From Acidobacteriota bacterium (GTDB lineage Bacteria; Acidobacteriota; Terriglobia; Bryobacterales; Bryobacteraceae): 57,076 bases of DNA. The stretch's first letter is position 1. Each line of letters starts with the position of its first letter. Position numbers and translations under genes: made by a program. Below the pieces are notes generated by a model, which was given only the letters and a program-made list of their open reading frames with translations, had not been told where the DNA came from and searched no databases. The stretch spans positions 1-57,076 of the forward strand of contig JAPKYX010000238.1 in NCBI GenBank assembly GCA_026394075.1, given 5' to 3'. Below, piece by piece: positions 25,019 to 33,814 of this stretch.

Positions 25019-25335
25019 TGCCACTGACCCACGATTTCAAAGAGACCATTCGGGCGCGCGCGCAGCGCGATCAAAAGTTTCGTCAGGCTCTGTTGCAGGA
25101 AGCCATTGAGAGCATGCTCAACGGAGAGTTGGCCGCCGGCAAGGCTGTGCTCCGCGACTATGTCAACGCCACGGTTGGATTTCAGAATCTGGAGAAGGAC
25201 ACAAACATTCCGGCCAAGAGTCTGATGCGCATGCTCAGCCCCAAAGGAAGCCCTTCTTTCGCGAACGTCTCAATCATCCTCGCGGCACTTCAAAAGGCCG
25301 AGGGCGTTCATGTTGAGCTTTCACTGAGGCGGTAA
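25018..25335 (+). CDS. HTH antitoxin of the RelE/HigB-like toxin
   Basis: 105 residues. FRQALLQEAIESMLNGELAA is a helical region, followed by an HTH (NLEKDTNIPAKSLMRML then SPKGSPSFANVSIILAAL) of the addiction-module antidote family. AAGGAG at 25004-25009 is eight bases from the ATG at 25018; an in-frame TTG at 25015 is a poorer choice. It should repress the module at 24657-24680. Confidence 0.88.
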   Translation: MPLTHDFKETIRARAQRDQKFRQALLQEAIESMLNGELAAGKAVLRDYVNATVGFQNLEKDTNIPAKSLMRMLSPKGSPSFANVSIILAALQKAEGVHVELSLRR

Positions 25336-25430
25336 GGCCATGAGGGGAGAGCCCTCGTACGACGTGTCAGGAACAACTCTACACTGCGCGACAGTGCGGG
25401 TTCGTTCCCGGCGACACTCTCCGACGACTC

Positions 25431-26582
25431 TTAGGAAGAACTCGGGTAACGATACTCAATTCGAGGTTCAGGCGTTTGGCGGAAGGGGTAAGCCTTAGTC
25501 AGAGCGCTTTCAATTTCTACGTCCTGCTGCCACGGACCATCTAGGTAGCACCAGTCAAGCTCAACTTCCGAGCCATCGCGCGCGACCGAGAGGCCAATCT
25601 GGCGATCAAGGCGCCAATCGTACTTGGCCGCAATCGAAAGGTTGTTCAGTGCGTCTAGCCTTGTATCGAAAGCGCCCTGATGAATGGGAATCACCAGAAA
25701 GCCCGTTCCGTTTGCACCCTTCAGTCGCGCGGGGATCTGCACTCCGGCCGTTCCAGCCTTGTCTAGAGCCCAGACCAGCAAGCGCTTGAATCCTCGCATT
25801 TCAGCGCGAGTCAGGCGTGAGAACTCGCTAAGGATCTGGTAGTAGTCGAGATCATTTCCCTTACCCGTAAGGTAAGTGACTTTTTCACCGAGCCGACGAA
25901 GGATTGATGAAATGTCAAACGTCGAAACATCCCCAACTGCCTCCTGCAGTATCGTCTTCACGTCTGGTGCCGGGATCCGCACATGAGTGTCCGCAATGAA
26001 TTGCGCCGCAATTTCGGTTTCATCCCAGTGACCGTTGGGGAATCTAAGGAGCAAATCCTGCCGGAAGGCAAAATACGCAACCAGTGCACTCGGCAGAGCC
26101 AAAATGCGACACAAATGATAATAGTCCGTTATGCTAAGCAGGTGAACAAACCCGGCGCGTCTACTGACGTGATGCTTCTTCGCCGAGATGCTGACAGGTG
26201 GATTCGCGCAAGCTGAATAGAGGAGAATTGGAATCACCGATTGTCTCGCAGCTGCCAGATTCCGAACGTGCCCTCGTTGGTTCGTCACCATAAGAACCGG
26301 CTGATCTTTGAGGAATCGTACCGAATCTGCAATTTGCCCGCAACCCTTTTTGAGTACCTTTTGTTCAAACCATTTCTCAAGAGAACCCTCATCAATTGCA
26401 GCCCTAGAGTCCCGTTCCTTAAGCTGGAAAAGGAAGAGCGCATCAGGTAGCGCAATTACGTGATCCGCAAGTTCGAGCTGGTGACCGCCGATTGCGTGAA
26501 ACCGGTTCTTATCAAATGAGTATTCGCGGAGGAAGAAGTGTTGGCTCAGATCCGCCGTAAACTGCTCCAAAAGGTTACCCAT
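25431..26582 (-). CDS. Unrecognised protein with a possible PD-(D/E)XK-like nuclease domain
   Basis: 383 residues. I do not recognise a family. The N-terminal segment ELADHVIALPDALFLFQLKERD (Asp40, Gln53, Lys55) has the D...QxK form seen in some Mrr/NERD-type nuclease folds, followed by LEKWFEQKV and VRFLKDQPVLMVTN. The central part has few landmarks; the C-terminal half includes VWALDKAGTAGVQIPAR. Base composition is more AT-rich than the surrounding genes, suggesting recent acquisition. It lies next to two TA modules. A role in defence is a guess only. Confidence 0.55.
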   Translation of the reverse strand: MGNLLEQFTADLSQHFFLREYSFDKNRFHAIGGHQLELADHVIALPDALFLFQLKERDSRAAIDEGSLEKWFEQKVLKKGCGQIADSVRFLKDQPVLMVTNQRGHVRNLAAARQSVIPILLYSACANPPVSISAKKHHVSRRAGFVHLLSITDYYHLCRILALPSALVAYFAFRQDLLLRFPNGHWDETEIAAQFIADTHVRIPAPDVKTILQEAVGDVSTFDISSILRRLGEKVTYLTGKGNDLDYYQILSEFSRLTRAEMRGFKRLLVWALDKAGTAGVQIPARLKGANGTGFLVIPIHQGAFDTRLDALNNLSIAAKYDWRLDRQIGLSVARDGSEVELDWCYLDGPWQQDVEIESALTKAYPFRQTPEPRIEYRYPSSS

Positions 26583-26741
26583 AGGTTTGAGAGCGCCTCT
26601 CTCTAGATTGGAGCATAGGTGCTGATCGGAGAACGCTTTGCTTCCATTGACGGTACACGCATCGCAGGCTCGGTGGATACCTCGCGATCAACGGCGCAGA
26701 GCTGATCAGTGCATGTGCGTCGCAGCCAACAACCAAAAAGC

Positions 26742-26768
26742 AAAAAGGGGCGAGCCGAAGCCCGCCCC
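26742..26768 (-). terminator. Rho-independent terminator of ppdK
   Basis: On the minus strand GGGGCGGGC-TTCG-GCTCGCCCC forms a strong hairpin with a UUCG tetraloop, followed by TTTTTGC. It is 28 bases after the ppdK stop. Confidence 0.93.
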
Positions 26769-26795
26769 TCTTAGTACTGCAATCAAACCCGGAAG

Positions 26796-29540
26796 CTAGA
26801 CCGTACGGCCCGCCTCCGCACCCGCCGAGGACTTCGCCAGGGCTGCCTGAGCAGCGGCCAGACGGGCGATCGGCACACGGTACGGGGAGCAGCTGACGTA
26901 GTCCATGCCGGCGTCGTAGCAGAACTTCACGCTCGACGGGTCGCCGCCATGTTCGCCGCAGATGCCGACTTCCAGTTCGGGACGCGTCTCGCGGCCGCGG
27001 GCGATGGCCCACTTCACGAGCTCGCCCACGCCTTCCTGGTCCAGTTCCGCGAACGGATCGGCCGGGAAGACCTTGATGTCCTGGTAGTGGCCCGAGAACT
27101 TCGTATAGTCGTCGCGGGACAGGCCCATTGTGGTCTGCGTCAGGTCGTTGGTGCCGAAGCTAAAGAACTCGGCCTGCTCGGCGATCTTCGCCGCGGTGAT
27201 GGCCGCGCGCGGGATCTCGATCATGGTGCCGATCATGTACTTCAGCGTGATGCCGGCCTTGGCCAGCACTTCCTTGGCCACGCCTTCCACGATGTTCTTC
27301 TGGTGCTCCAGCTCTTTCCAGCTACCCACCAGCGGAATCATCACTTCCGGAATCACATTGACGCCCTTCTTGGCCACCTGAACGGCAGCTTCGAATACGG
27401 CGCGCGCCTGCATTTCCGTGATCTCGGGGTAAGTGATACCCAGACGGCAGCCGCGGTGGCCCAGCATCGGGTTGAACTCATGCAGCTCTTCCACGCGGTG
27501 CAGCAGAACCGGGAGTTCCTTCTTCAGCTGGCCGACCGGGAAGCCGTACTTCTCCGACATCGCCTTCTTCTCTTTGGTGTCGGCGTGCGGCAGCTTGGCC
27601 AGGTCCACCATCAAGTCCTCGCGCTTGGGCAGGAACTCGTGGAGCGGCGGATCCAGCGTGCGGATGACGACCGGGAAGCCGTTCATCGCAGTGAACAGAC
27701 CGGCGAAATCCTTGCGCTGCATCGGCAGTAGTTTCATCAGCGCCTGGCGGCGCGTCTTCTCATCGCGAGCCAGAATCATCGCCTGCACCAGCGGCAAACG
27801 ATCTTCAGCGAAGAACATGTGCTCCGTGCGGCACAGGCCAATGCCTTCGGCACCGAACTTGCGGGCCACCTTGGCATCGCGCGGGATGTCGGCGTTGGCG
27901 CGGACACCAAACTTGCCGCGATACTCGTCCGCCCAGCCCATGAACGTGGCCAGCACGCCCGAGCTCGGGTCCGGATCGTTGGTCTGGGCCTGGCCCATGT
28001 AGACGTGGCCGGTGGTGCCATCGATCGAAAGCCAGTCGCCTTCCTTGAAGGTGACCGTCTTGTCGCCCGACTTCACCGTCGCCTTGCCGGCGCGCTCGTC
28101 AATCGACATCGCGCTGGCGCCCACGATGCAGGGGCGGCCCATGCCACGGGCCACCACGGCCGCGTGGGAGCTCTTGCCGCCGATCGCAGTGAGAATGCCC
28201 TTCGAGACGTCCATGCCATGGATGTCATCCGGCGTGGTCTCTTTGCGGACCAGGATCACCGGAGCGCCCTTGCACAGCTCGACCGCGCTCTCGGCCGAGA
28301 ACGCCACCTTGCCGACGGCCGCACCGGGCGAGGCCGCGATGCCGGTCAGCAGCTTGGGCAGAGTCTTCAGCGAGGCCGCGTCGAACACCGGGTGCAGCAG
28401 TTGATCCAGCTGCGACGGCGCGACACGCATCACGGCCTGGTCCTTGGTGATCAAGCCTTCCTTCACCATCTCCACGGCCACGCGAACGGCCGCCGGGCCG
28501 GTGCGCTTGCCGTTGCGGGTCTGGAGCATGTAGAGCTTGTTCTTCTCGACAGTGAACTCGAAGTCCTGCATGTCCTGGTAGTGGCGCTCCAGGTTGGAGG
28601 TGATCTCCACCAGTTGCTTGTACACTTCCGGCATTTCATCGTGCAGTTCCGAGATCGGCCGCGGCGTACGGATACCGGCCACGACGTCTTCGCCCTGCGC
28701 GTTGATCAGGAATTCGCCGTAGAACACCTTCTCGCCTGAACCGGGGTCACGCGTGAAGCCGACGCCGGTGCCGCAATCGTCACCCATGTTGCCGAACACC
28801 ATCGCCTGAACGTTGGCTGCGGTGCCGATCGAATCCGGGATGCGCTCCATCTTGCGGTAGTAGGAAGCCTTGGGGTTCCACCAGGACCGGAACACGGCAT
28901 CGCGGGACATCTTCAGTTGCGCGCGCGGATCCTGCGGGAAATCCTTCTTGGTTTCCTTCTTAACCAGCTTCTTGTACTCGACGATGATCTTCTGCAGATC
29001 CTCGGCGGTCAGGTCGGTATCCAGCTTCACTTTGGCCTTCTTCTTCTGTTCGTCGAAGATGTGGTCAAAATGTTCCATGTCGATGTCGAGCGCGACTTCG
29101 CCGAACATCTGGATGAAGCGGCGGTAGCAGTCATACGCAAAGCGGGCATTGCCGCCGGAGCGCTTGATCAGGCCCTGCACCGACTTGTCGTTCATGCCCA
29201 GGTTGAGAATCGTGTTCATCATGCCCGGCATGGAGAACTTGGCGCCGGAGCGGACCGAGACCAGCAACGGGTCGTTGGCATCGCCCAGCTTCTGCCCCAT
29301 CTGCGCTTCCAGCTTGGCGATGGCTTCTTCCATCTGCTGGTCGATGTCGGCGGGAACCTTGTTGCCGTTCTGGAAGTAGATGTTGCAGACTTCGGTGGAA
29401 ATGGTGAAGCCCGGGGGCACCGGCACGCCGGCCTTGGACATCTCGGCCAGGCCAACGCCTTTGCCGCCGAGGGTATCCTTCATCGTGGCGTCGCCGTCGG
29501 CCGTGCCGCCGCCGAACGAGTAAACGTACTTCTTGCTCAT
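26796..29540 (-). CDS. ppdK: Pyruvate, phosphate dikinase
   Basis: 914 residues. The enzyme interconverts pyruvate, ATP and phosphate with phosphoenolpyruvate, AMP and pyrophosphate. The ATP-grasp part has LGGKGVGLAEMSKAGVPVPP; the swivelling domain has the phosphohistidine loop GGKSSHAAVVARGMGRPCIVG region; the PEP-binding barrel has GLCRTEHMFF, FGTNDLTQTTMGLSRDD and VGICGEHGGDPSSV. Length matches the family. The ATG at 29540 (MSKKYVYSFGGG) is standard. Likely supports gluconeogenesis or PPi-linked glycolysis. Confidence 0.98.
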   Translation of the reverse strand: MSKKYVYSFGGGTADGDATMKDTLGGKGVGLAEMSKAGVPVPPGFTISTEVCNIYFQNGNKVPADIDQQMEEAIAKLEAQMGQKLGDANDPLLVSVRSGAKFSMPGMMNTILNLGMNDKSVQGLIKRSGGNARFAYDCYRRFIQMFGEVALDIDMEHFDHIFDEQKKKAKVKLDTDLTAEDLQKIIVEYKKLVKKETKKDFPQDPRAQLKMSRDAVFRSWWNPKASYYRKMERIPDSIGTAANVQAMVFGNMGDDCGTGVGFTRDPGSGEKVFYGEFLINAQGEDVVAGIRTPRPISELHDEMPEVYKQLVEITSNLERHYQDMQDFEFTVEKNKLYMLQTRNGKRTGPAAVRVAVEMVKEGLITKDQAVMRVAPSQLDQLLHPVFDAASLKTLPKLLTGIAASPGAAVGKVAFSAESAVELCKGAPVILVRKETTPDDIHGMDVSKGILTAIGGKSSHAAVVARGMGRPCIVGASAMSIDERAGKATVKSGDKTVTFKEGDWLSIDGTTGHVYMGQAQTNDPDPSSGVLATFMGWADEYRGKFGVRANADIPRDAKVARKFGAEGIGLCRTEHMFFAEDRLPLVQAMILARDEKTRRQALMKLLPMQRKDFAGLFTAMNGFPVVIRTLDPPLHEFLPKREDLMVDLAKLPHADTKEKKAMSEKYGFPVGQLKKELPVLLHRVEELHEFNPMLGHRGCRLGITYPEITEMQARAVFEAAVQVAKKGVNVIPEVMIPLVGSWKELEHQKNIVEGVAKEVLAKAGITLKYMIGTMIEIPRAAITAAKIAEQAEFFSFGTNDLTQTTMGLSRDDYTKFSGHYQDIKVFPADPFAELDQEGVGELVKWAIARGRETRPELEVGICGEHGGDPSSVKFCYDAGMDYVSCSPYRVPIARLAAAQAALAKSSAGAEAGRTV

Positions 29541-29893
29541 CTTGGGTGCTTTGTCTCCTGATGGAACTGCTGGTTGGTAACGATTTCGGAACTTTCAGCC
29601 GGGCGGCGCTACAGACCGGAGAGGCTGAACTATCATGTTAGCCGATTTCAACAGCGCGCCGCCTGTTGTGGCTTTCGCGGAGTGCTGGAAATGGGTCTGC
29701 GCCTCACTCCGAGCCGCGACCAGCAGGAGCGGGCTCTTCCATCGACCCAACCAAAGCTCTGAAACCCCGCACCACCAGCAACGTTGCCGCCCAGTGTGTC
29801 GCCGGATGGAGCCAGCTGGATTTCTGGGCGCAGGTGCGTGGTTGGAAGAGCCCGCTCCTGCTGGTCGCGGCTCAGAGTCTGCGCCTTCTGCTT
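29541..29893. other. Gene-free interval between ppdK and the NTF2-like gene
   Basis: 353 bases without a convincing gene. It holds the ppdK leader on the right side of ppdK and, at 29711-29873, the long inverted repeat listed separately. Short frames here do not show family features and partly repeat each other in reverse. Confidence 0.6.
29711..29873. repeat. 30-base inverted repeat flanking 103 bases (REP/MITE-like)
   Basis: Bases 29711-29740 are the exact reverse complement of 29844-29873. Each arm is itself nearly palindromic (GAGCCGC ... GCGGGCTC), so each can fold as a small hairpin and the pair as a large cruciform. The inner 103 bases show no gene. Similar arms were not seen elsewhere in the window. 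The organisation resembles a paired REP element or a small non-autonomous mobile element. Confidence 0.7.
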
Positions 29894-30310
29894 CTAGGCC
29901 CAGCCGAGTTCTTTCAGCGCCAGGCCGGAGTGCCAGATCTTGGTCATGTGCACGATCTTGTCGCCGTCGAACTGCATCGAGTAGACATAGTCCGTGCTCG
30001 TCGACTTGCCGGTCGGCGGCAGAGGACCGCCTTCGCCCGTATGCGTGGCGTTGAACACGGCATAGGCGGTGACGTTGTGCCGGGCCTCGTCAGTGGCGAA
30101 GGACTTCAGATCGTAGCTGCAGCCCGGAAGTACCGGCATTAGTCCCTTCATCCAGTCCGCATACGCGGCCAGAGTCTTGACCTCCAGCAGCGGTTCGGCC
30201 TGGGCGGAGAAGGTGGCGTCGGGCGCGCAGTAGGCGCTGCACGCCTCCCAACCTTTACCGGTTTCACAGGCGACAAAGAACGCTTCGGCAATGCTGGTGA
30301 TGGATGACAT
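29894..30310 (-). CDS. SnoaL/NTF2-like domain protein
   Basis: 138 residues from ATG at 30308-30310 with GAGGA upstream. MSSITSIAEAFFVACETGKG, CSAYCAPDATFSAQ, YADWMKGLMPVLPG, ITAYAVFNATH-like VTAYAVFNATH and DYVYSMQFDGDKIVHMTKIW show the NTF2-like cone fold of SnoaL-type proteins (cyclases, isomerases or ligand binders). The substrate is unknown. A cupin gene is upstream on the same strand; both could be small stress or detoxification enzymes. Confidence 0.75.
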   Translation of the reverse strand: MSSITSIAEAFFVACETGKGWEACSAYCAPDATFSAQAEPLLEVKTLAAYADWMKGLMPVLPGCSYDLKSFATDEARHNVTAYAVFNATHTGEGGPLPPTGKSTSTDYVYSMQFDGDKIVHMTKIWHSGLALKELGWA

Positions 30311-30397
30311 GGAGATCCTCGTGAAGTTTTGGGGCAACGGGCCGATTCGGGCCTTGAGTGACCGTAGCACGGCCGCGCGGAGCGCCAAATGCCAGAC

Positions 30398-30799
30398 CTA
30401 CGCCGGACGCGAGAGCGGCTGACTCTTGTCGCCGAACACGATCGCCAAAATGCGCGCCGGCTTGGTGGTGCTGCCGTTGCCGGAGGTGCTGTGTTTGGCG
30501 CCCGGCGGCTCATAAAACATCTGGCCTGCGGTCAGTACTTGCGCCGGCTGATCGTCAATCGCGAAGCGATAGCTGCCTTCGAGGACATAGCCCACGACAA
30601 ACCCGGGATTGGGATGAAAGTGCGCAGGCGACTGGGCACCGGGTGGCACGGTGATCTCCACCACCTCAAACCGCCAGTTATCGGTCACCATCTTCGGTAA
30701 GTCCCGCGCCCCGGCCACGCGGAGTGGCGAAGCAGGAGTATTTTGAGCGGCCGCCGCCGCCGCTGAAAGAAGGAGCAAAGCCTCACGCCGGTTGGTCAT
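30398..30799 (-). CDS. Exported small cupin-domain protein
   Basis: 133 residues starting MTNRREALLLLSAAAAAAQN, a probable signal (Tat-like). The cupin barrel motif is visible: VPPGAQSPAHFHPNPGFVVG, GYVLEGSYRFAIDD and the second motif YEPPGAKHSTSG, with His/Glu/His metal ligands. Such single-domain cupins are often dioxygenases, isomerases or sensors. It precedes the NTF2-like gene by 87 bases on the same strand. Confidence 0.82.
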   Translation of the reverse strand: MTNRREALLLLSAAAAAAQNTPASPLRVAGARDLPKMVTDNWRFEVVEITVPPGAQSPAHFHPNPGFVVGYVLEGSYRFAIDDQPAQVLTAGQMFYEPPGAKHSTSGNGSTTKPARILAIVFGDKSQPLSRPA

Positions 30800-31042
30800 G
30801 GGATGAGTATAGAGCGAAAGCCATGACGATGCGGCTCATGGGCGCGAGCGATCAACATTTGCGGATGGATACCGCATTGCGGGAGGTATCGGGCTGTTTG
30901 CCGAACAGCAACGGACAGCCACCGATGGACCGGGCTTACTTGTTGTTGAGTAGCGGAAGCAAGAGCCGTGCCACCCTTCTCTTGGATCACTCGTTCCCGC
31001 AGTGCCGCACCGGTGCACAACCACGGCGCAGCACTTGTGTGG

Positions 31043-31780
31043 TTACAGGTTGAGGACAAACTCCGCGTAGCTATCGGCATTGTTGAGACCTTGGGCATTG
31101 GTCAGCGCCGGGATTGCTGGCGCGAGGCCCAGGGCGATCATCCCGGCATAGGCTCCGAAGCCGCCGCCGTTGTAGAGCCAATCCCGGCAGCCGCAGAACT
31201 TATGTGCCCCTTCATGGACCATCGTCATACCGGCTCCTCTCTGGTTGGCTGGCGTATTGGCGGCGTTGTAGGTCGCAAACCGGATGTGAATCCGGCCCGC
31301 GAAACTTTGTTCACGGGCGGCGTCTCGCATCCGGAAGAGCTCCGAATAGCTGCAGCGCACGTAGCCGGAGGCCACGCCACCGCGATTGGGATTACTATCA
31401 ATGATCTGCAACTGGGGACTCCAAAGACCTAAGCGAATCCGCTGTAAGTTGTTCCGAACAGTCGCCATCGTCGCCTGGATCGTGGCCACCACAGCCCCCG
31501 GCCGGAAGCAGTACTGAAGCAGATGGTCAAAATTCGCAGGAACGATCCCGGCACCAGCCGGCGTCCCAGCGATTCGCATAGTGATAATGCCGTAGGCGCG
31601 ATCGAGCCCCGTGCGCGCGATATTCATCCCGGCCGTGAACACTTGCTGCTCAACTAAGGTGACGTGGCCCCCGGGGCGTGATACGAGCCCAAACTGCGGC
31701 CCGTGGCCTGGATTTAACTGGACGAGGTCGGAGGGCTGGCCGAAGAGACGCTGGGTTAACGTATGCGTGTACGGTGGCAT
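31043..31780 (-). CDS. Possible aspzincin-type zinc metallopeptidase (M35/MEP-like)
   Basis: 245 residues, no signal peptide evident. The HExxH motif is VHEGAHKFCG and about 40 residues later NNADSYAEFVLNL supplies the Asp ligand, the arrangement of deuterolysin and lysine-specific metalloendopeptidase (aspzincins). The N-terminal two thirds (MPPYTHTLTQRLFG, VRNNLQRIRLGLW) have no landmark known to me. The C terminus ends just after the NADSY motif, as in that family. The substrate is unknown. 243 bases before the cupin gene (30800-31042) hold no gene I can support. Confidence 0.65.
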   Translation of the reverse strand: MPPYTHTLTQRLFGQPSDLVQLNPGHGPQFGLVSRPGGHVTLVEQQVFTAGMNIARTGLDRAYGIITMRIAGTPAGAGIVPANFDHLLQYCFRPGAVVATIQATMATVRNNLQRIRLGLWSPQLQIIDSNPNRGGVASGYVRCSYSELFRMRDAAREQSFAGRIHIRFATYNAANTPANQRGAGMTMVHEGAHKFCGCRDWLYNGGGFGAYAGMIALGLAPAIPALTNAQGLNNADSYAEFVLNL

Positions 31781-31873
31781 CGCGTCTACATCTTACGCCA
31801 TCCCCTCGCCAGCCAGTGACCCCAGACGATGGCAGCGCCGGCCAGCCCACCGGCAAACAACAGGGCCGGAACC

Positions 31874-33814
31874 CTAGTTGGCCGTCACGATCTCCGAGAA
31901 GTCCGCCACCGACGAAAACTCGCTCAGAATCGAGTGCAGTAGGGTCAGGCGATTCTGCCGCACCGCAGCGTTGTCGACGCTCACCATCACGCCGTTGAAG
32001 AAGGCATCCACCACCGGCCGCAATGAGGCGATGGCAGTCAGTTGAGCACCATAGTCGCCACTTAAGCCGGCCTTGACGGCCAGAAAAGCAGCATGCAGAT
32101 CGGCCTCCGGGCCCGCTTCCAGCAGCGCCGGGTCAATGGCCTGAGAAGGCGCGAACTCGGCCTTCGCGAGAATGTTCTTGATCCGCTTGAAAGCGGCGGC
32201 CACTGGCTCAAAGTCCGCTGTCTGGCGAACGGCCTGAATAGCGGCCAAGCGTAACGCCACATCCTTCAGATCATCGGCGCCCGCCGCGAGAACAGCGTTC
32301 ACGGCGTCGTACGCGAAGCCCTTCACGTCGCGGAAGTAGTAGCGCACGCGGTCCAGCAGGAACTCGCGCAGCTTGTCATCGTCGGCCAGTTGCGAGAGGC
32401 CGAACGCAAGCTCGCCTTCGGCCAGAATGCGGATCACCCCTTGAGCAGCGCGGCGTAAAGCGAACGGGTCCTTGGAGCCGGATGGGATCTGCCCGATGCG
32501 GAACATCTCGCGCAGCGTATCGACCTTGTCGGCCAGGGCCACCATCTGCCCGGCGCGTGAAGCCGGGATGGCGTCATCCATTGACAGAGGCCGGTACTGC
32601 TCGTAGATCGCTTGCGACACTTCGGGCGATTCGCCCTGGACAGCCGCGTAACGGCCGCCCACCATGCCTTGCAGCTCAGTGAACTCCTTCACCATCTCGG
32701 TGGTCAGGTCGGCCTTGGCGAGCAAGGCGGCTCGCTTGGACGCGGCATCATCACACAGCGCCACGATCCGGAGCGTCTTCTCGTAGTAGTTGCCGATCTC
32801 CTTGTGGAACGTGACGGATTTCAGGTCTTCCACTCGATCAGCCAGTGTCCGCTTCTGATCCACTTCATAGAAGAACCGGGCATCGTTGAACCGGGCGCGG
32901 AGCACGCGTTCGTTGCCATGGCGGATCAACCCATCGGGGTCGTCCTTGCGGTTCATCACAGCAATGAATTCGGGCTTCAGCTTGCCATCTTCGCCATGCA
33001 CGGCAAAGTATTTTTGGTGATAGCGCATCACGGTGACCAGCACTTCTTCCGGCAGGTCGAGATAAGCCGGATCAAAGGTGCCGCGGAACGCGGCGGGCCA
33101 CTCGTTCAGGTAGACGTGCAGGTCCACCAGCGAGTTGTCCTGCCCCACTTCCTCCACCAGCTTCGCGCGACGCTTGGCCGCCTGCAGGATGACTCCGTTG
33201 GCTTCGAGCACCGCCTCATAGCTCTCAATCGTCACCGGAACGGCCTGCGGCTTGCGGTCCGCCGTGCGGGCGCCCAATTGGCGATGGCCGAAGGTTTCGC
33301 TGCCGGTCGAGACGCCGTTGATCGCAAACGGCACCACCGCGTCGCCGAGCAAACACACAATCCAGCGAATGGGCCGGATAAAGCGAGCACCGCCTTTGCC
33401 GGGCCACAGCATCGTTTTGGGCCACGGAATGCCCATGATGATGGCGGGCAGCTTCTCGGACAAGATCTCCGTTGCGGCGCGGCCGGGCGTCACTTTTGTG
33501 AACTGGTAGTAGCCGCCTTCCTGGCTCAAGGCTGCGGCCGTCACGCCTTGCTTGCGGGCAAAGCCTTCCACGGCTGGCGCGGGCGCGGTCAACGGCGGGC
33601 CTTTCACGATCTGCGTCTGGTCCTGCTCACGCTCGCCGAGACTGCTGGCGATGATCGCCAAGCGCCGCGTCGTCGCTTCAGCCAGCGTCACTTCGCCGCC
33701 CAGCGGCTTCAACAACTCCGCCACTTGCGTGCGCAAATGGTCCATGGCCGGAACCAGCATCCAGTCCGGCACTTCCTCCACACCGACTTCGAGCAGCAGC
33801 TGATGGGTCGCCAT
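31874..33814 (-). CDS. glyS: Glycine-tRNA ligase beta subunit
   Basis: 646 residues, close to the family length though slightly short. GlyS partners GlyQ in the alpha2beta2 glycyl-tRNA synthetase. It begins [20 protein letters not shown]; other landmarks are FARKQGV, KMLWPGKGGARFIRPIRWIV-like PKTMLWPGKGGARFIRPIRW, RFNDARFFYEVDQKRTLADR, FTELQGMVGGRYA and DKVDTLREMFRIGQIPSGSK. The start codon overlaps the glyQ stop by one base (TAATG). Confidence 0.97.
   Translation of the reverse strand: MATHQLLLEVGVEEVPDWMLVPAMDHLRTQVAELLKPLGGEVTLAEATTRRLAIIASSLGEREQDQTQIVKGPPLTAPAPAVEGFARKQGVTAAALSQEGGYYQFTKVTPGRAATEILSEKLPAIIMGIPWPKTMLWPGKGGARFIRPIRWIVCLLGDAVVPFAINGVSTGSETFGHRQLGARTADRKPQAVPVTIESYEAVLEANGVILQAAKRRAKLVEEVGQDNSLVDLHVYLNEWPAAFRGTFDPAYLDLPEEVLVTVMRYHQKYFAVHGEDGKLKPEFIAVMNRKDDPDGLIRHGNERVLRARFNDARFFYEVDQKRTLADRVEDLKSVTFHKEIGNYYEKTLRIVALCDDAASKRAALLAKADLTTEMVKEFTELQGMVGGRYAAVQGESPEVSQAIYEQYRPLSMDDAIPASRAGQMVALADKVDTLREMFRIGQIPSGSKDPFALRRAAQGVIRILAEGELAFGLSQLADDDKLREFLLDRVRYYFRDVKGFAYDAVNAVLAAGADDLKDVALRLAAIQAVRQTADFEPVAAAFKRIKNILAKAEFAPSQAIDPALLEAGPEADLHAAFLAVKAGLSGDYGAQLTAIASLRPVVDAFFNGVMVSVDNAAVRQNRLTLLHSILSEFSSVADFSEIVTAN

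Noticed and set aside
26949-29561. Several long frames on the plus strand across ppdK
   Set aside because: Composition shadows of ppdK in the opposite strand; no motifs and no ribosome site.
30800-31042. A gene in the 243 bases between the cupin and the peptidase
   Set aside because: A plus-strand frame is open here but has no family features or ribosome site; I see nothing I can support.
31790-31873. Possible short membrane peptide after glyS (GGLAGAAIVWGHWLARGWRK)
   Set aside because: Only a TTG start with no ribosome site; 24 residues cannot be supported.
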